From Embleya sp051903075 (lineage in GTDB: Bacteria > Actinomycetota > Actinomycetes > Streptomycetales > Streptomycetaceae), in contig NZ_CP182422.1 in the NCBI RefSeq assembly GCF_051903075.1, forward strand, positions 3,968,001-4,032,000: a stretch of 64,000 bases of DNA, in the 5' to 3' direction. The position numbers were made by a program, and so were the translations under genes. The notes under the pieces were generated by a model. That model was not told the origin of the DNA and ran no database searches. It was given only the letters and a program-made list of their open reading frames with translations. Of this stretch, positions 43,209-51,435 are shown piece by piece. Position 1 is the stretch's first letter; each line of letters starts with the position of its first letter.

Positions 43209-43247
43209 GCCTGTCCCTCTCGCGCTGTGGCGGGTAGAAATCCGGCC

Positions 43248-43269
43248 ACATTCTGTGGACACGGAATGT
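43248..43269. promoter_or_regulatory. candidate operator, inverted repeat ACATTC-N10-GAATGT
   Basis: The two 6-bp arms are exact complements and lie 40 bases before the fused ORF-AB start, in the divergent promoter region. Confidence 0.4.
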
Positions 43270-43315
43270 CTATCCCAGGATCAACCCGCCGCCTTACGAT
43301 GCGGCCAGGCGAGAA

Positions 43316-43337
43316 CCTGATTTGCATAGCAATCAGG
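43316..43337. promoter_or_regulatory. candidate operator before the second XRE gene
   Basis: CCTGATT (43316-43322) and AATCAGG (43331-43337) flank TGCATAGC. It lies 28 bases before the TTG start, where autorepression would act. Confidence 0.5.
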
Positions 43338-43365
43338 AATAAATGATCTTGAGGGATTAAACGAC

Positions 43366-44283
43366 TTGGCCGAAGCGATCGACCCAACACAATCGTCCGC
43401 AAATATGTTCGCCGCCCGCGTGACGAAGCTGCGTAAGTTGCGCGGGCTTACGCAAGCCCAACTGGCGGCCTTGATCCACGTGCACCCCACGCGCATCACC
43501 CAAATCGAACGGCGCACGGGCAGTCCGCCGACGTGGGAACAGGCGTGGCGCCTGGATGCCGCGCTGGGTGCCGATGACCTGCTCACGGACCTGTGGAAGG
43601 CGAGCCAGCGGGAACTGGTCCCCGATTATGTGCGTGAGTACATGGACCGAGAGCAGGCGGCAACCGACCTACGTTTCTACGCCGCGCAGATCGTGCCGGG
43701 CTTGCTTCAGACAAAGGCATACGCACGCGCCACGCTCCGACTTGGGCAAGCGCTGACCAGTGACGACGAGCTTCGGGATCGTATCTCGCGACGCTTGGAC
43801 CGCCAGGCACGCATTCTGCGCGGCGACAACCCCCCTCGTGTCCGGGTCATCCTCGACGAAGCAGTTCTGGCCCGGAGCGCGGGCAGTCAGTCCGTGATGC
43901 GTGGCCAAATGGACCGGCTGTTGGAGGAAGCGAACGCGGGTACCAAGATCCAGATTTTGCCGTTCCGCGCGGGTGAACACGCGGCCATGGGTGGCTCTCT
44001 GACACTCGTTCGGACGGTGGACGGTAGCCGATACGCGTATACCGAAAGTGCATTCGATGGGCGACTCTGGGAGGGGCGGTCAGAGGTGAACGCGTTTGGC
44101 CTAACCTACGAGCAACTTCGGGCGTCGGCCCTGTCTGCTCGGGAGTCCGAAGTGATGATCAGATCCGTAGCGAAAGGTATGTATCGTGCACCCCACCGGT
44201 TGGCGAACTTCCAGCTACAGCAACCAGCAAGGCGCGGAGTGCGTGGAAGTCGCTACATCCCAAGACGCCGTTCCGATTCGTGA
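43366..44283 (+). CDS. XRE-family regulator with DUF5753, second copy
   Basis: This 305-aa protein starts at TTG with GAGGG ten bases upstream. An ATG at 43405 is a shorter alternative. It has a helix-turn-helix (VTKLRKLRGLTQAQLAALIH, HPTRITQIERRTG) and DUF5753 (QIVPGLLQTKAYARATL, RVRVILDEAVLARSAG, FRAGEHAAMGGSLTLV). The C-terminus runs about 33 codons past the usual end of such proteins and overlaps the DUF397 gene by 98 bases. GC and codon use are lower than in the core neighbours, as at the first locus. Confidence 0.85.
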   Translation: MAEAIDPTQSSANMFAARVTKLRKLRGLTQAQLAALIHVHPTRITQIERRTGSPPTWEQAWRLDAALGADDLLTDLWKASQRELVPDYVREYMDREQAATDLRFYAAQIVPGLLQTKAYARATLRLGQALTSDDELRDRISRRLDRQARILRGDNPPRVRVILDEAVLARSAGSQSVMRGQMDRLLEEANAGTKIQILPFRAGEHAAMGGSLTLVRTVDGSRYAYTESAFDGRLWEGRSEVNAFGLTYEQLRASALSARESEVMIRSVAKGMYRAPHRLANFQLQQPARRGVRGSRYIPRRRSDS

Positions 44284-44362
44284 CAGCAAAGATCGAAGCC
44301 TGGGTCACCTCGTCGTCCCTACGGCTTCGTGGACAGCACTTACAGAGGCGCTGCGCGGCTAG
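44186..44362 (+). CDS. DUF397 protein, second copy
   Basis: This 58-aa protein starts at GTG 44186 with AAAGG upstream. The signature is GWRTSSYSNQQGAECVEVA, AVPIRDSKDRSLGH, SWTALTEALRG. It is in a different frame from the regulator and overlaps it by 98 bases. It was found by reading the frames by eye, because it is short. It is the partner of the 43366 regulator. A terminator follows. Confidence 0.85.
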   Translation: MHPTGWRTSSYSNQQGAECVEVATSQDAVPIRDSKDRSLGHLVVPTASWTALTEALRG

Positions 44363-44373
44363 TGCGACCTGAC

Positions 44374-44403
44374 GCCCCGTCGGCCGTTGTCGGTCGGCGG
44401 GGC
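44374..44403 (+). terminator. terminator of the second XRE-DUF397 operon
   Basis: 12-bp stem (44374-44385 with 44392-44403) has two wobble pairs and is followed by TTATT. Confidence 0.75.
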
Positions 44404-44414
44404 TTATTGCTGCC

Positions 44415-44778
44415 CTGCCGGGGTTGCGTCTTTGGCTGCGTGGTGGCCTGGTGTGGGGCTGGTCAGAGTCGGTGATGGGCCGCCGCCGGCGTGCGGGGCT
44501 CGGAGGCGGAGGGCTCCCGACGAGACGGGTGTGTTGCTCGGCGGGAAAAAGCACCCGGCAGCGGCGGGCAGGGTGGGTGCTCGGGTCAGGTTCGCCGGGG
44601 AGGCTTCGCGGGGGGTCGGGTGGTTCCGGCGAGAGTCGCCGTCTCGGTCGGCTGCACGGGGCCGGTCAGAGTCGTCGAGGTGGGCCGCCGCCGGCGTGCG
44701 GGGCTCCGAGATCGGGGGGCTCCCGACGAGACGGGTGTGTTGCTCGGCGGAAAAGGCGGCTGGCAGCGGCGGGCAGGG
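44415..44778. repeat. large inverted repeat, left arm (two tandem units)
   Basis: The arm is built of two about 203-bp units (GGTCAGAGTC at 44461 and 44664) with CGACGAGACGGGTGTGTTGC and CAGCGGCGGGCAGGGTG conserved. It is close to identical in reverse complement to 45467-45826. The 44404-46074 interval has no convincing gene: open frames exist on both strands but show no start site or family. Confidence 0.8.
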
Positions 44779-45249
44779 TGACGGGCCAGGTTGAGCGCGC
44801 CCAGGGGCCTTCCTGATGGGTTGGGGTGTTTCGGAGGCGTCTGGAGAGAGCTGGGGTTCGAAACCGGACCTCGGTGGGTGGTTGTGGGCTTCGAGTCTCG
44901 GTGACCTGCGGTTTTGTGGGGTCGAGATGGAAAGTCGGGTGTCGAGTGGCGGTTTCGTGTGCTCCGGCCCCCTCGACTCCGGCGGGGAGACCGAAACCGC
45001 TCATTCGGAGCCGATCTCGGGCGCTGCGGCCTCTCGGCGGCCGAAAGTGCCCTGTGGGCGTCGAAACCGGATCCCGAGGCACTCGAAACGGCAGCCGCTT
45101 GCGCTGACCTGCGGTTTTCTCGCGCGCGGAGGCTGCGGCACCTCACGGGATCCGGTTTCGTGAACCTCCGCCACCCACACGCCCACCGCACCCCGAAAAC
45201 ACCCGGCCGCCCGACCCACCCGGGAACGCTCCCCGGCAGACCCAACCCG

Positions 45250-45400
45250 AGCTCCCACCCGCCCGCCACTGCCGGCCGGTTTTCCGCCGACCAACGCACC
45301 CGTCTCGTCAGGAGCTTCGAGTCTCCAAGCCCCGCACGCTGGCGGCGGCCCACCTCGACGACCCTGACCGACCCCGGCCCAGCCCTCCGCAACCAGGGGC
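45250..45400. repeat. third, diverged unit of the repeat family inside the spacer
   Basis: This unit is in the same orientation as the right arm (GACCCGTCTCGT-type core with CGCACGCTGGCGGCGGCCC). Identity to the arms is lower. Confidence 0.6.
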
Positions 45401-45466
45401 GTGACCATCACCGGGAACACCCGGCCCACTTGGAAAGGTTCACCGGCGGATTCGACCCGAGCGCCT

Positions 45467-45826
45467 CCCTGCCCGCCGCTGCCGGCCGGGTTTTCGCCGA
45501 GCAACACACCCGTCTCGTCGGGAGCCCCCGATCTCGGAGCCCCGCACGCTGGCGGCGGCCCACCTCGACGACTCTGACCGGCCCCGTGCAGCCGACCGAG
45601 ACGCGACTCTCGCCGGAACCACCCGACCGCCCGCGAAGCCTCCCCGGCGGACCTGAACCGACCACCCACCCTGCCCGCCGCTGCCGGGTGCTTTTCCCGC
45701 CGAGCAACACACCCGTCTCGCCAAAAGCCCCAAGTCTCGGAGCCCGCACGCCGGCGGCGGCCCATCACCGACTCTGACCAGCCCCACACCAGGCCACCCG
45801 CGACCAAAGGCGCAACGCCCGCCGGG
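45467..45826. repeat. large inverted repeat, right arm
   Basis: Reverse complement of 44415-44778 with high identity (estimated by eye at around 90%). The spacer between the arms is about 690 bp. Together they could form a long hairpin or invert the spacer by recombination. Confidence 0.8.
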
Positions 45827-45900
45827 AGCACCCAGCCCACTCGGGAGGGCCCCGCCGACCCGGCCCGCCCTCGCCGAACCCACGCCGCAACCAAAACGCC

Positions 45901-45960
45901 ACCCCACCCCACCCCACCCACCCCACCCCACCCCACCCACCCCACCCAGCCCAGCCCAGC
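45901..45960. repeat. CCCCA-type microsatellite, G-quadruplex-prone on the minus strand
   Basis: Repeated ACCCC/CCCA units run for about 60 bases. The minus strand has many GGGG or GGG runs spaced by single T. It lies 115 bases before the RNA ligase start. Confidence 0.8.
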
Positions 45961-46074
45961 CCGGCTCCGCCCCACCCGCCCGTAAATCGTTGGCCACCTC
46001 CCCCAGCCCCTTGGGACCGTAGAGCCGACGGGGAAGCGGCCGCCGCCTCGGCGGTCACGGGGAAGGGGGCAGCC

Positions 46075-47163
46075 ATGTCCGCGCTCAAGGTCACGGTCGA
46101 GTGGTTGGTGGTGCACCCGCACCCGAATGCCGATGCGTTGGAGCTGGCCCAGGTCGGGCTGTACCGGGCCGTCGTCGCCAAGGGGGCCTACGTCACCGGC
46201 GATGTCGCGCTCTACATCCCGGAGCAGGCCGTGTTGCCCGATGGCCTCGTCGAGGAACTCGGGCTCACCGGGAAACTCGCCGGCTCGGCCAAGAACCGGG
46301 TGCGGGCCATCCGGCTGCGTGGCGAGTTGTCGCAGGGCATCGTCTGTCGGCCGGCCGCGCTGGCCGACCTCGACCTCGATGCCGCGCTCGCCGACGGCAA
46401 GGACTTCGCCGAGCTGCTCGGCATCGTCAAATGGGTGCCGCCCATCCCCGTGCACATGAGCGGCGACATCGTGGCCGCGCCCGATCTGCTGCCGTGGGTC
46501 GACATGGAGAACATCCGGCGCTACCCGGACCTGTTCACGGCCGGCGAGCCGGTGGTGGCCACCGAGAAGATCCACGGCACCGCCTGCCTCTACACCTACC
46601 TCACCCGCACCGGCGAGAGCTTCGTCTCCTCCAAGGGCTTCGGCGCCCGGTCGCAGGCGCTGGCCCGGGACGAGCACAACCTCTACTGGCGCAGCGTGCT
46701 CGCGCACCGGCTGCCCGAGGTCGCCGCAGAGGTGGCCGCGCGGTTCGGCGCGGCGCGGGTGGGCGTGTTCGGCGAGGTGTACGGGCAGGGTGTGCAGGAT
46801 CTGGGCTACGGCGCGCAGGGGCGGTCCGAGCTGCCCGGCTACGCGGTGTTCGACATCGCGCTCGCGGACGAGAGCGGCGCGGTACGGCACGTCGACGCCG
46901 AGGAGTTGGCCGACCTGCTCGCCGACCTCACGACCGCGCCGCCGGTGGTACCGACCCTGTACGCCGGGCCCTACGACGAGGCCGAACTGCTGGCCCTGGC
47001 CGAGGGCCGGGAAACCGTCTCGGGCACCGCCGCGCACCTGCGGGAGGGCCTGGTGGTGCGCCCGGCACGCGAGCGGTACAGCGCCGTGGTCGGGGGGCGC
47101 GCGATCGGCAAGATCGTCTCCGCGTCATACCTGATGCGCAAGGGCGGTACGGAGTACGAATGA
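46075..47163 (+). CDS. RNA ligase (ATP), DraRnl/Rnl5 type
   Basis: This 362-aa protein starts at ATG with GGGGAAGGGGG upstream. The N-terminal 120 residues are an OB-like domain. The nucleotidyltransferase core has motif I K165 (TEKIHGTACLY), motif III FGEVYG (232-237), motif IV EGLVVRP (324-330) and motif V with K346 (GKIVSASYLM). All catalytic lysines are present, and K165 corresponds to the adenylated lysine of the Deinococcus enzyme. The Deinococcus enzyme seals RNA nicks with 3'-OH and 5'-phosphate ends. It probably works in RNA repair. It lies next to the repeat region and has no operon partner. Confidence 0.9.
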   Translation: MSALKVTVEWLVVHPHPNADALELAQVGLYRAVVAKGAYVTGDVALYIPEQAVLPDGLVEELGLTGKLAGSAKNRVRAIRLRGELSQGIVCRPAALADLDLDAALADGKDFAELLGIVKWVPPIPVHMSGDIVAAPDLLPWVDMENIRRYPDLFTAGEPVVATEKIHGTACLYTYLTRTGESFVSSKGFGARSQALARDEHNLYWRSVLAHRLPEVAAEVAARFGAARVGVFGEVYGQGVQDLGYGAQGRSELPGYAVFDIALADESGAVRHVDAEELADLLADLTTAPPVVPTLYAGPYDEAELLALAEGRETVSGTAAHLREGLVVRPARERYSAVVGGRAIGKIVSASYLMRKGGTEYE

Positions 47164-47236
47164 GCGCACCCTCGGGACCCACCGCCCTGGGCCGAATGAG
47201 AGAGGATGGCGTCGATACGTCTGGAGAGGATCCTTC

Positions 47237-47728
47237 ATGAGCATCGACCCATCCTCGCTTCCGAGGTCGACCTTCGTTCCGGCCGCGCCGGTCGTCAAGC
47301 CGTCGGCGGACCTGATCAACCAGGTCCTCGACGAACTCCAGGTGAACCATTTCACCGACGACGAGGGCGACATCTGTGCGCCCTGGGATGGCTTCCGCGT
47401 CTACTTCATGCTGCGCGGAGACAAGCAGGAGATCTTCACGGTCCGGATGTTCCTGGACCGTGCGTTCGACCCGGCCGACCGGCCGCGGATCCTGGAGCTG
47501 CTGGACGAGTGGCACCGCCAGTTCTTCTGGCCCAAGGTCTACACGCACGAGCACGAGGGACAGCTGCGGCTGATCGGCGAGGCCCAGCTCGACTGCGAGC
47601 CGGGGATCAACCGCGAGCTGTTCGTGTTCACCACGCGGGCGTGGATCAGCACGTGCATCTCGTTCGCGAACTGGATCACCGAGCAGTACGGCCCCGAGGA
47701 CAAGCCGGTGACCGACGGCGAGGTATAG
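47237..47728 (+). CDS. YbjN-domain protein
   Basis: The protein is 163 aa, with GGAGAGG upstream. The alpha-beta-alpha fold (ADLINQVLDELQVNHFTDDE, FRVYFMLRGDKQEIFTVRMF, LLDEWHRQFFWPKVYTHEHE) is that of YbjN/type III chaperone-like proteins of actinobacteria, whose role is unclear but may be in stress response. It starts 73 bases after the RNA ligase stop. A strong hairpin follows. Confidence 0.82.
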   Translation: MSIDPSSLPRSTFVPAAPVVKPSADLINQVLDELQVNHFTDDEGDICAPWDGFRVYFMLRGDKQEIFTVRMFLDRAFDPADRPRILELLDEWHRQFFWPKVYTHEHEGQLRLIGEAQLDCEPGINRELFVFTTRAWISTCISFANWITEQYGPEDKPVTDGEV

Positions 47729-47739
47729 GCGGAACCCGC

Positions 47740-47773
47740 GCGTGTGGGGGCCGCAGACCCGACCCCCACACGC
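47740..47773. terminator. hairpin terminator plus short tandem repeats
   Basis: 11-bp stem GCGTGTGGGGG (47740-47750) pairs with 47763-47773 across a 12-nt loop. Tandem CACACGCAACCGC units follow to about 47793. It lies between convergent genes. Confidence 0.7.
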
Positions 47774-47818
47774 AACCGCCACACGCAACCGCCACACCCA
47801 CGATCCACTGGGCAGGGC

Positions 47819-48970
47819 TCAGCCGGCGAGCCGCTTGGCGGCCTCCTCCAGGACCTCGACGCGCTTGCAGAAGGCGAAGCGGACCAGGGGGCGGCCCACC
47901 TCCGTGTTGTCGAAGAAGACCACCTCGGGGATCGCGACCACGCCGCGCAGTTCGGGCAGCCTGCGGCAGAAGTCGAGGCCGTCGGCGTAGCCGAGCGGGG
48001 TGATGTCGGTAGTGGTGAAGTAGGTGCCCTGCGGCTCGTAGACGGTCAGTCCGGCCGCCCGCAGCCCGCCGCCGAGCAGGTCGCGCTTGTGTCGCAGGTC
48101 CTCGCGCAGCCCGTCGAAGTACGTGTCGGGCAGGCGCAGCGCGTGTGCGATCGCGGGCTGGAACGGGGCGCCCGAGGTGTAGGTCAGGAACTGCTTGGTC
48201 GTGCGTACCGCCGCGATCAGCTCCCTCGGCGCGCACACCCAGCCGACCTTCCAGCCGGTGAACGAGAACGTCTTGCCCGCCGACGAGATGGTGACGGTGC
48301 GCTCGCGCATCCCCGGCAGGGTCGAGATCGGGATGTGCTCGCCGGTGTAGACCAGGTGTTCGTACACCTCGTCGGTGACCACGATCAGGTCGTGCTCGAT
48401 CGCGACGGCGGCGATCGCCTCCAGCTCGGCCCGGGTGAGCACGGTGCCGGTCGGGTTGTGCGGGGTGTTGAGCATGATCACCCGGGTGCGGTCGGTGACC
48501 GCCGCGCGCAGCTCGTCGAGGTCCGGACGAAAGTGCGGGGGGCGCAGGGTGACGCCCACCCGGCGGGCGCCGGCCATCGCGATGCAGGCCGCGTACGAGT
48601 CGTAGAACGGTTCGAGCGCGATCACCTCGTCGCCCGGTTCGAGCAGCGCGAGCAGCGCGGCGGCGATCGCCTCGGTGGCGCCGGTGGTGATCAGCACCTC
48701 GCCGTCCGGGTCGAACGTCTGGTCGTAGAAGCGCTGCCGGTGCTCCGCCACGGCCAGCCGTAGATCCGGGATACCGTCACCCGGCGGGTACTGGTTCGCC
48801 CCGTCGCGCATCGCCGCGACGGCCGCCTCGATCACCTCCGCCGGGCCGTCGGTGTCGGGGAAACCCTGGCCGAGGTTGATCGCGCCGGTGGTGCGCGCGA
48901 GGGCGGACATCTCGGCGAAGATCGTCGTGCCGAGGCCGTCCAGGTGTCTGGCCAACAGGGGTCGGTTCAT
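47819..48970 (-). CDS. PLP-dependent class I aminotransferase (DapC/YbdL-like)
   Basis: This 383-aa fold-type I enzyme has PLP lysine K233 (SSAGKTFSFTGWKVGW). The N-terminal substrate loop INLGQGFPDTDGP, the LNTPHNPTG motif (N for PLP) and the D200 (VVTDEVYEHL) that binds the pyridine nitrogen are all present. Related actinomycete enzymes are annotated as N-succinyldiaminopimelate aminotransferase, or kynurenine/glutamine aminotransferase. Which one applies cannot be told. It is a single-gene unit, convergent with the YbjN gene. Confidence 0.88.
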   Translation of the reverse strand: MNRPLLARHLDGLGTTIFAEMSALARTTGAINLGQGFPDTDGPAEVIEAAVAAMRDGANQYPPGDGIPDLRLAVAEHRQRFYDQTFDPDGEVLITTGATEAIAAALLALLEPGDEVIALEPFYDSYAACIAMAGARRVGVTLRPPHFRPDLDELRAAVTDRTRVIMLNTPHNPTGTVLTRAELEAIAAVAIEHDLIVVTDEVYEHLVYTGEHIPISTLPGMRERTVTISSAGKTFSFTGWKVGWVCAPRELIAAVRTTKQFLTYTSGAPFQPAIAHALRLPDTYFDGLREDLRHKRDLLGGGLRAAGLTVYEPQGTYFTTTDITPLGYADGLDFCRRLPELRGVVAIPEVVFFDNTEVGRPLVRFAFCKRVEVLEEAAKRLAG

Positions 48971-49201
48971 CCGTACGGCTCCTTCGCGAGGGTCGGCTCT
49001 TCGGGCCCATCCTCGCCTGCGACACCCCGGCGCTCACAGGCCGCCCTTCACCCGTTCGTGTGATTGTCTTTCACCTTTGTGGGTGACGACGGTGTGCCTT
49101 CGGGCGCCTACGGTGAGTCATGTCCCCTGGTTTGCAGCCGATTGTCGCCCCGGGAGCCTCCCGAGGGTGTTCCCCGTTGCCCGGACAGATGAGCGCGAGA
49201 C

Positions 49202-49708
49202 ATGCACGCCACACTCACCACCACGTACACCGACACCCGCGCGGACGCCCTCGGCTGGTGCCTGGGCCTGCCGCCGCTTCCCGCGTTGGCCGCGCGCGAC
49301 GTCGACCTCGGAGGACTGAAGCTGGACCTGCGCCTGCTGGGCGCCTCGCACCAGGTGCTGATCGGCCCCGAGCCGGGCGGGGGCGAGCCGGTGTCCGAGA
49401 CGGTCGCGTGCGTGCCGGGCGCGGCCACCCCGCTGCCCGCCCGGGCGGCGACCCGGCTCGGTCGGTGGGAGTACGAGTTCACCGCCTTGACCCAGCAACT
49501 CGGCGACAGCGCGTTCGCGGCCCGGGTGCGCGAGATCGTCGCGCTGGCCACCGGGCACCGGTACGGCCTGATCGGCGAGTATCCGGGGCTGCCGTACGCG
49601 GTCACCGCCATGGTCGTGGAGCGCTGCGGGGCCGGCGCGGTCTGGTCCACGTGGCACACGTACCCGCAGGAATGCCGGATCGTGAGCACCCGGAGCCGCG
49701 CCATGTGA
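49202..49708 (+). CDS. DUF2617 family protein
   Basis: The protein is 168 aa. The beta-rich sequence (LKLDLRLLGASHQVLIGPE, LPARAATRLGRWEYEFTALT, YGLIGEYPGLPYAVTAMVVE) fits DUF2617, found in Streptomyces beside the spermidine-synthase-like gene that starts 124 bases downstream. The two are likely functionally linked, but the activity is unknown. The intergenic 49709-49823 holds the leaderless promoter of the next gene. Confidence 0.8.
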   Translation: MHATLTTTYTDTRADALGWCLGLPPLPALAARDVDLGGLKLDLRLLGASHQVLIGPEPGGGEPVSETVACVPGAATPLPARAATRLGRWEYEFTALTQQLGDSAFAARVREIVALATGHRYGLIGEYPGLPYAVTAMVVERCGAGAVWSTWHTYPQECRIVSTRSRAM

Positions 49709-49832
49709 GGCCGCACGCGCGCGAGACCGGCGGGCGCGGGCCCGGCGCGCCCACCCGCGCCGCGTAGTCGGATCGGGTGAACCGTCGGCGCGTTCGGCGA
49801 CCCCCGCGCGCTCCGCGCATAGCGTGCTCGGA

Positions 49833-51410
49833 GTGAACTCCCCCGCGCCGCGCACCGCCACGATCGTGCGCGCGTCGGCCGCCCGGTCCCCCTCCACCGC
49901 GATCGCCCCCGGGCTCGCGCGATTCGTGGTCCTGCTCGCCGTCCTCGTCTGCGCGGCCTGCGGCCTGGTCTACGAACTCGCGCTGGCCGCGCTCGGCGGC
50001 ACGCTGGGCGGCGATCCGGTGGTGGAGACCTCGATCGTGTTGTCGGTGATGGTCTTCGCGATGGGCGTCGGGGCGCTCGTCGCCAAGCCGTTCGTGCGCC
50101 GCGCCGCACCGGCGTTCCTGGCCGCCGAGATCCTGCTCGCCGCGTGCGGCGGGATGTGCGCGACCGTGCTGTTCGCCGGGTTCGCCTGGTACGACGTCTA
50201 CCGCTGGCCGATGATCGCCGTCGCGGCCGTGCTCGGGCTGCTGATCGGCGCCGAGATCCCGCTGCTGATGACGCTCGTCCAGCGGATCCGGCCGCAGGAG
50301 GCGGGCAGCGCGGTGGCCGACCTGTTCGCGGCCGACTACGTGGGCGCGCTGGTCGGCGGCCTGCTCTTCCCGTTCCTGCTGCTGCCGCACCTGGGCCAAC
50401 TGCGCACCGTGGTGCTCGCGGGCATGGTCAACGCGATCGCCGGCGCGCTCGTGGTGTTGTGGCTGTTCCGGGCCGACCTGCCCGCGCGCCTACGGATGGG
50501 CATGTACGCCGCGGTGGGCGCCGTGCTCGCACTGCTCGCCGGTACCTGGCTGTACACGCCCGCCTTCGAACGGGCCGCGCGCGACGCCCTCTACGACGGC
50601 GACGTGGTGTCCGCCCACGAGGACGTGGTGGTCACCCACACCGCCGCCGGGCCCGAGATGTACGTGGCCGGCGAGCGCCGGGTGGCGGCCACGGGGGCGA
50701 GCGAGACCGCCCAGGCGCTGGTGCACCCGGCGATGGCCGGCCGGCACGAGCGGGTGCTCGTGCTCGGCGGGGGCGACGGGCTGGCCCTGCGCGAGGTGCT
50801 GCGCTACGCGGCGGTGCGCGACGTGGTGGTCGTGGTCGCACACCTCGGCGAGACCGCGCCCGCCCGCACCGATCCCGCCCTGCGCGCCCTCGCCGGCGAC
50901 GCGTTCGCCGACCCCCGGGTGCGCGTGGTCGGCGCGGACGCCTTCGCGTGGGTACGGGCGAGCGCCGAGCGCTTCGACGTGGTGGTCGCCGACCTGCCCG
51001 GACCCACCGTCGGCGCCGCCGCGCGCCTGTACACCCAGGAGTTTTACGGCCTGACCCGTACCGTGCTGCGCCCGGCGGGCCGGATCGTGGTGCGCGCGCC
51101 CGCGCCCGACGCGCACCGTCGGGCGTTCTGGTGCGCCGACGCGGGCCTGCGCGCCGCGGGGCTGCGCACGCTGCCCTACCGGATCACCGTGCCGGGCCCG
51201 GCCGATCGCGGCTTCCTGCTCGCCGCGCCCGCGCTCGTGCCCGGAGCCGCGTTGCGGCCGGCCGACGACGCGCCGGACCCGGCGGTCGTACCGTTCCTCG
51301 ACGCCGACCGCCCCGCCCTCGCGAGCCTGTTCCCGCCGCACGAGGCGCGAGTGGAGGTGCCGCCGTCCACCCTGAACGACCCGCGCATCGCCGACTACGC
51401 CCGCGAGTAG
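49833..51410 (+). CDS. membrane-fused spermidine synthase-like protein
   Basis: This 525-aa protein starts at GTG 49833, with a -10 (TAGCGT) seven bases upstream suggesting a leaderless mRNA. Residues about 25-230 contain at least six transmembrane helices. Residues about 270-510 are a Rossmann domain of the aminopropyltransferase type, with LVLGGGDGLALREVLR. The usual acidic residue that follows the next strand (V-E-x-D in true SpeE) is replaced by AHLGE. The catalytic D-[SP]-x-D/P motif reads ADLPGPT. It may therefore have lost polyamine synthesis and act as a methyltransferase-fold protein of unknown role. Confidence 0.78.
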   Translation: MNSPAPRTATIVRASAARSPSTAIAPGLARFVVLLAVLVCAACGLVYELALAALGGTLGGDPVVETSIVLSVMVFAMGVGALVAKPFVRRAAPAFLAAEILLAACGGMCATVLFAGFAWYDVYRWPMIAVAAVLGLLIGAEIPLLMTLVQRIRPQEAGSAVADLFAADYVGALVGGLLFPFLLLPHLGQLRTVVLAGMVNAIAGALVVLWLFRADLPARLRMGMYAAVGAVLALLAGTWLYTPAFERAARDALYDGDVVSAHEDVVVTHTAAGPEMYVAGERRVAATGASETAQALVHPAMAGRHERVLVLGGGDGLALREVLRYAAVRDVVVVVAHLGETAPARTDPALRALAGDAFADPRVRVVGADAFAWVRASAERFDVVVADLPGPTVGAAARLYTQEFYGLTRTVLRPAGRIVVRAPAPDAHRRAFWCADAGLRAAGLRTLPYRITVPGPADRGFLLAAPALVPGAALRPADDAPDPAVVPFLDADRPALASLFPPHEARVEVPPSTLNDPRIADYARE

Positions 51411-51435
51411 CCCGCCCCGCGCATGGCCGACCCGC

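Noticed and set aside
43209..43365. tRNA or riboswitch in the divergent intergenic region
   Set aside because: Only simple inverted repeats are present. No cloverleaf or known aptamer pattern was seen.
45001..47037. 678-aa minus-strand open frame
   Set aside because: It runs through the repeat units and antisense to the RNA ligase gene, with Gly/Arg/Pro-rich low-complexity sequence and no plausible start. GC-rich DNA makes such frames by chance.
47767..47793. CACACGCAACCGC tandem repeats as a CRISPR-like array
   Set aside because: There are only two or three short tandem copies with no spacers, next to a terminator hairpin.
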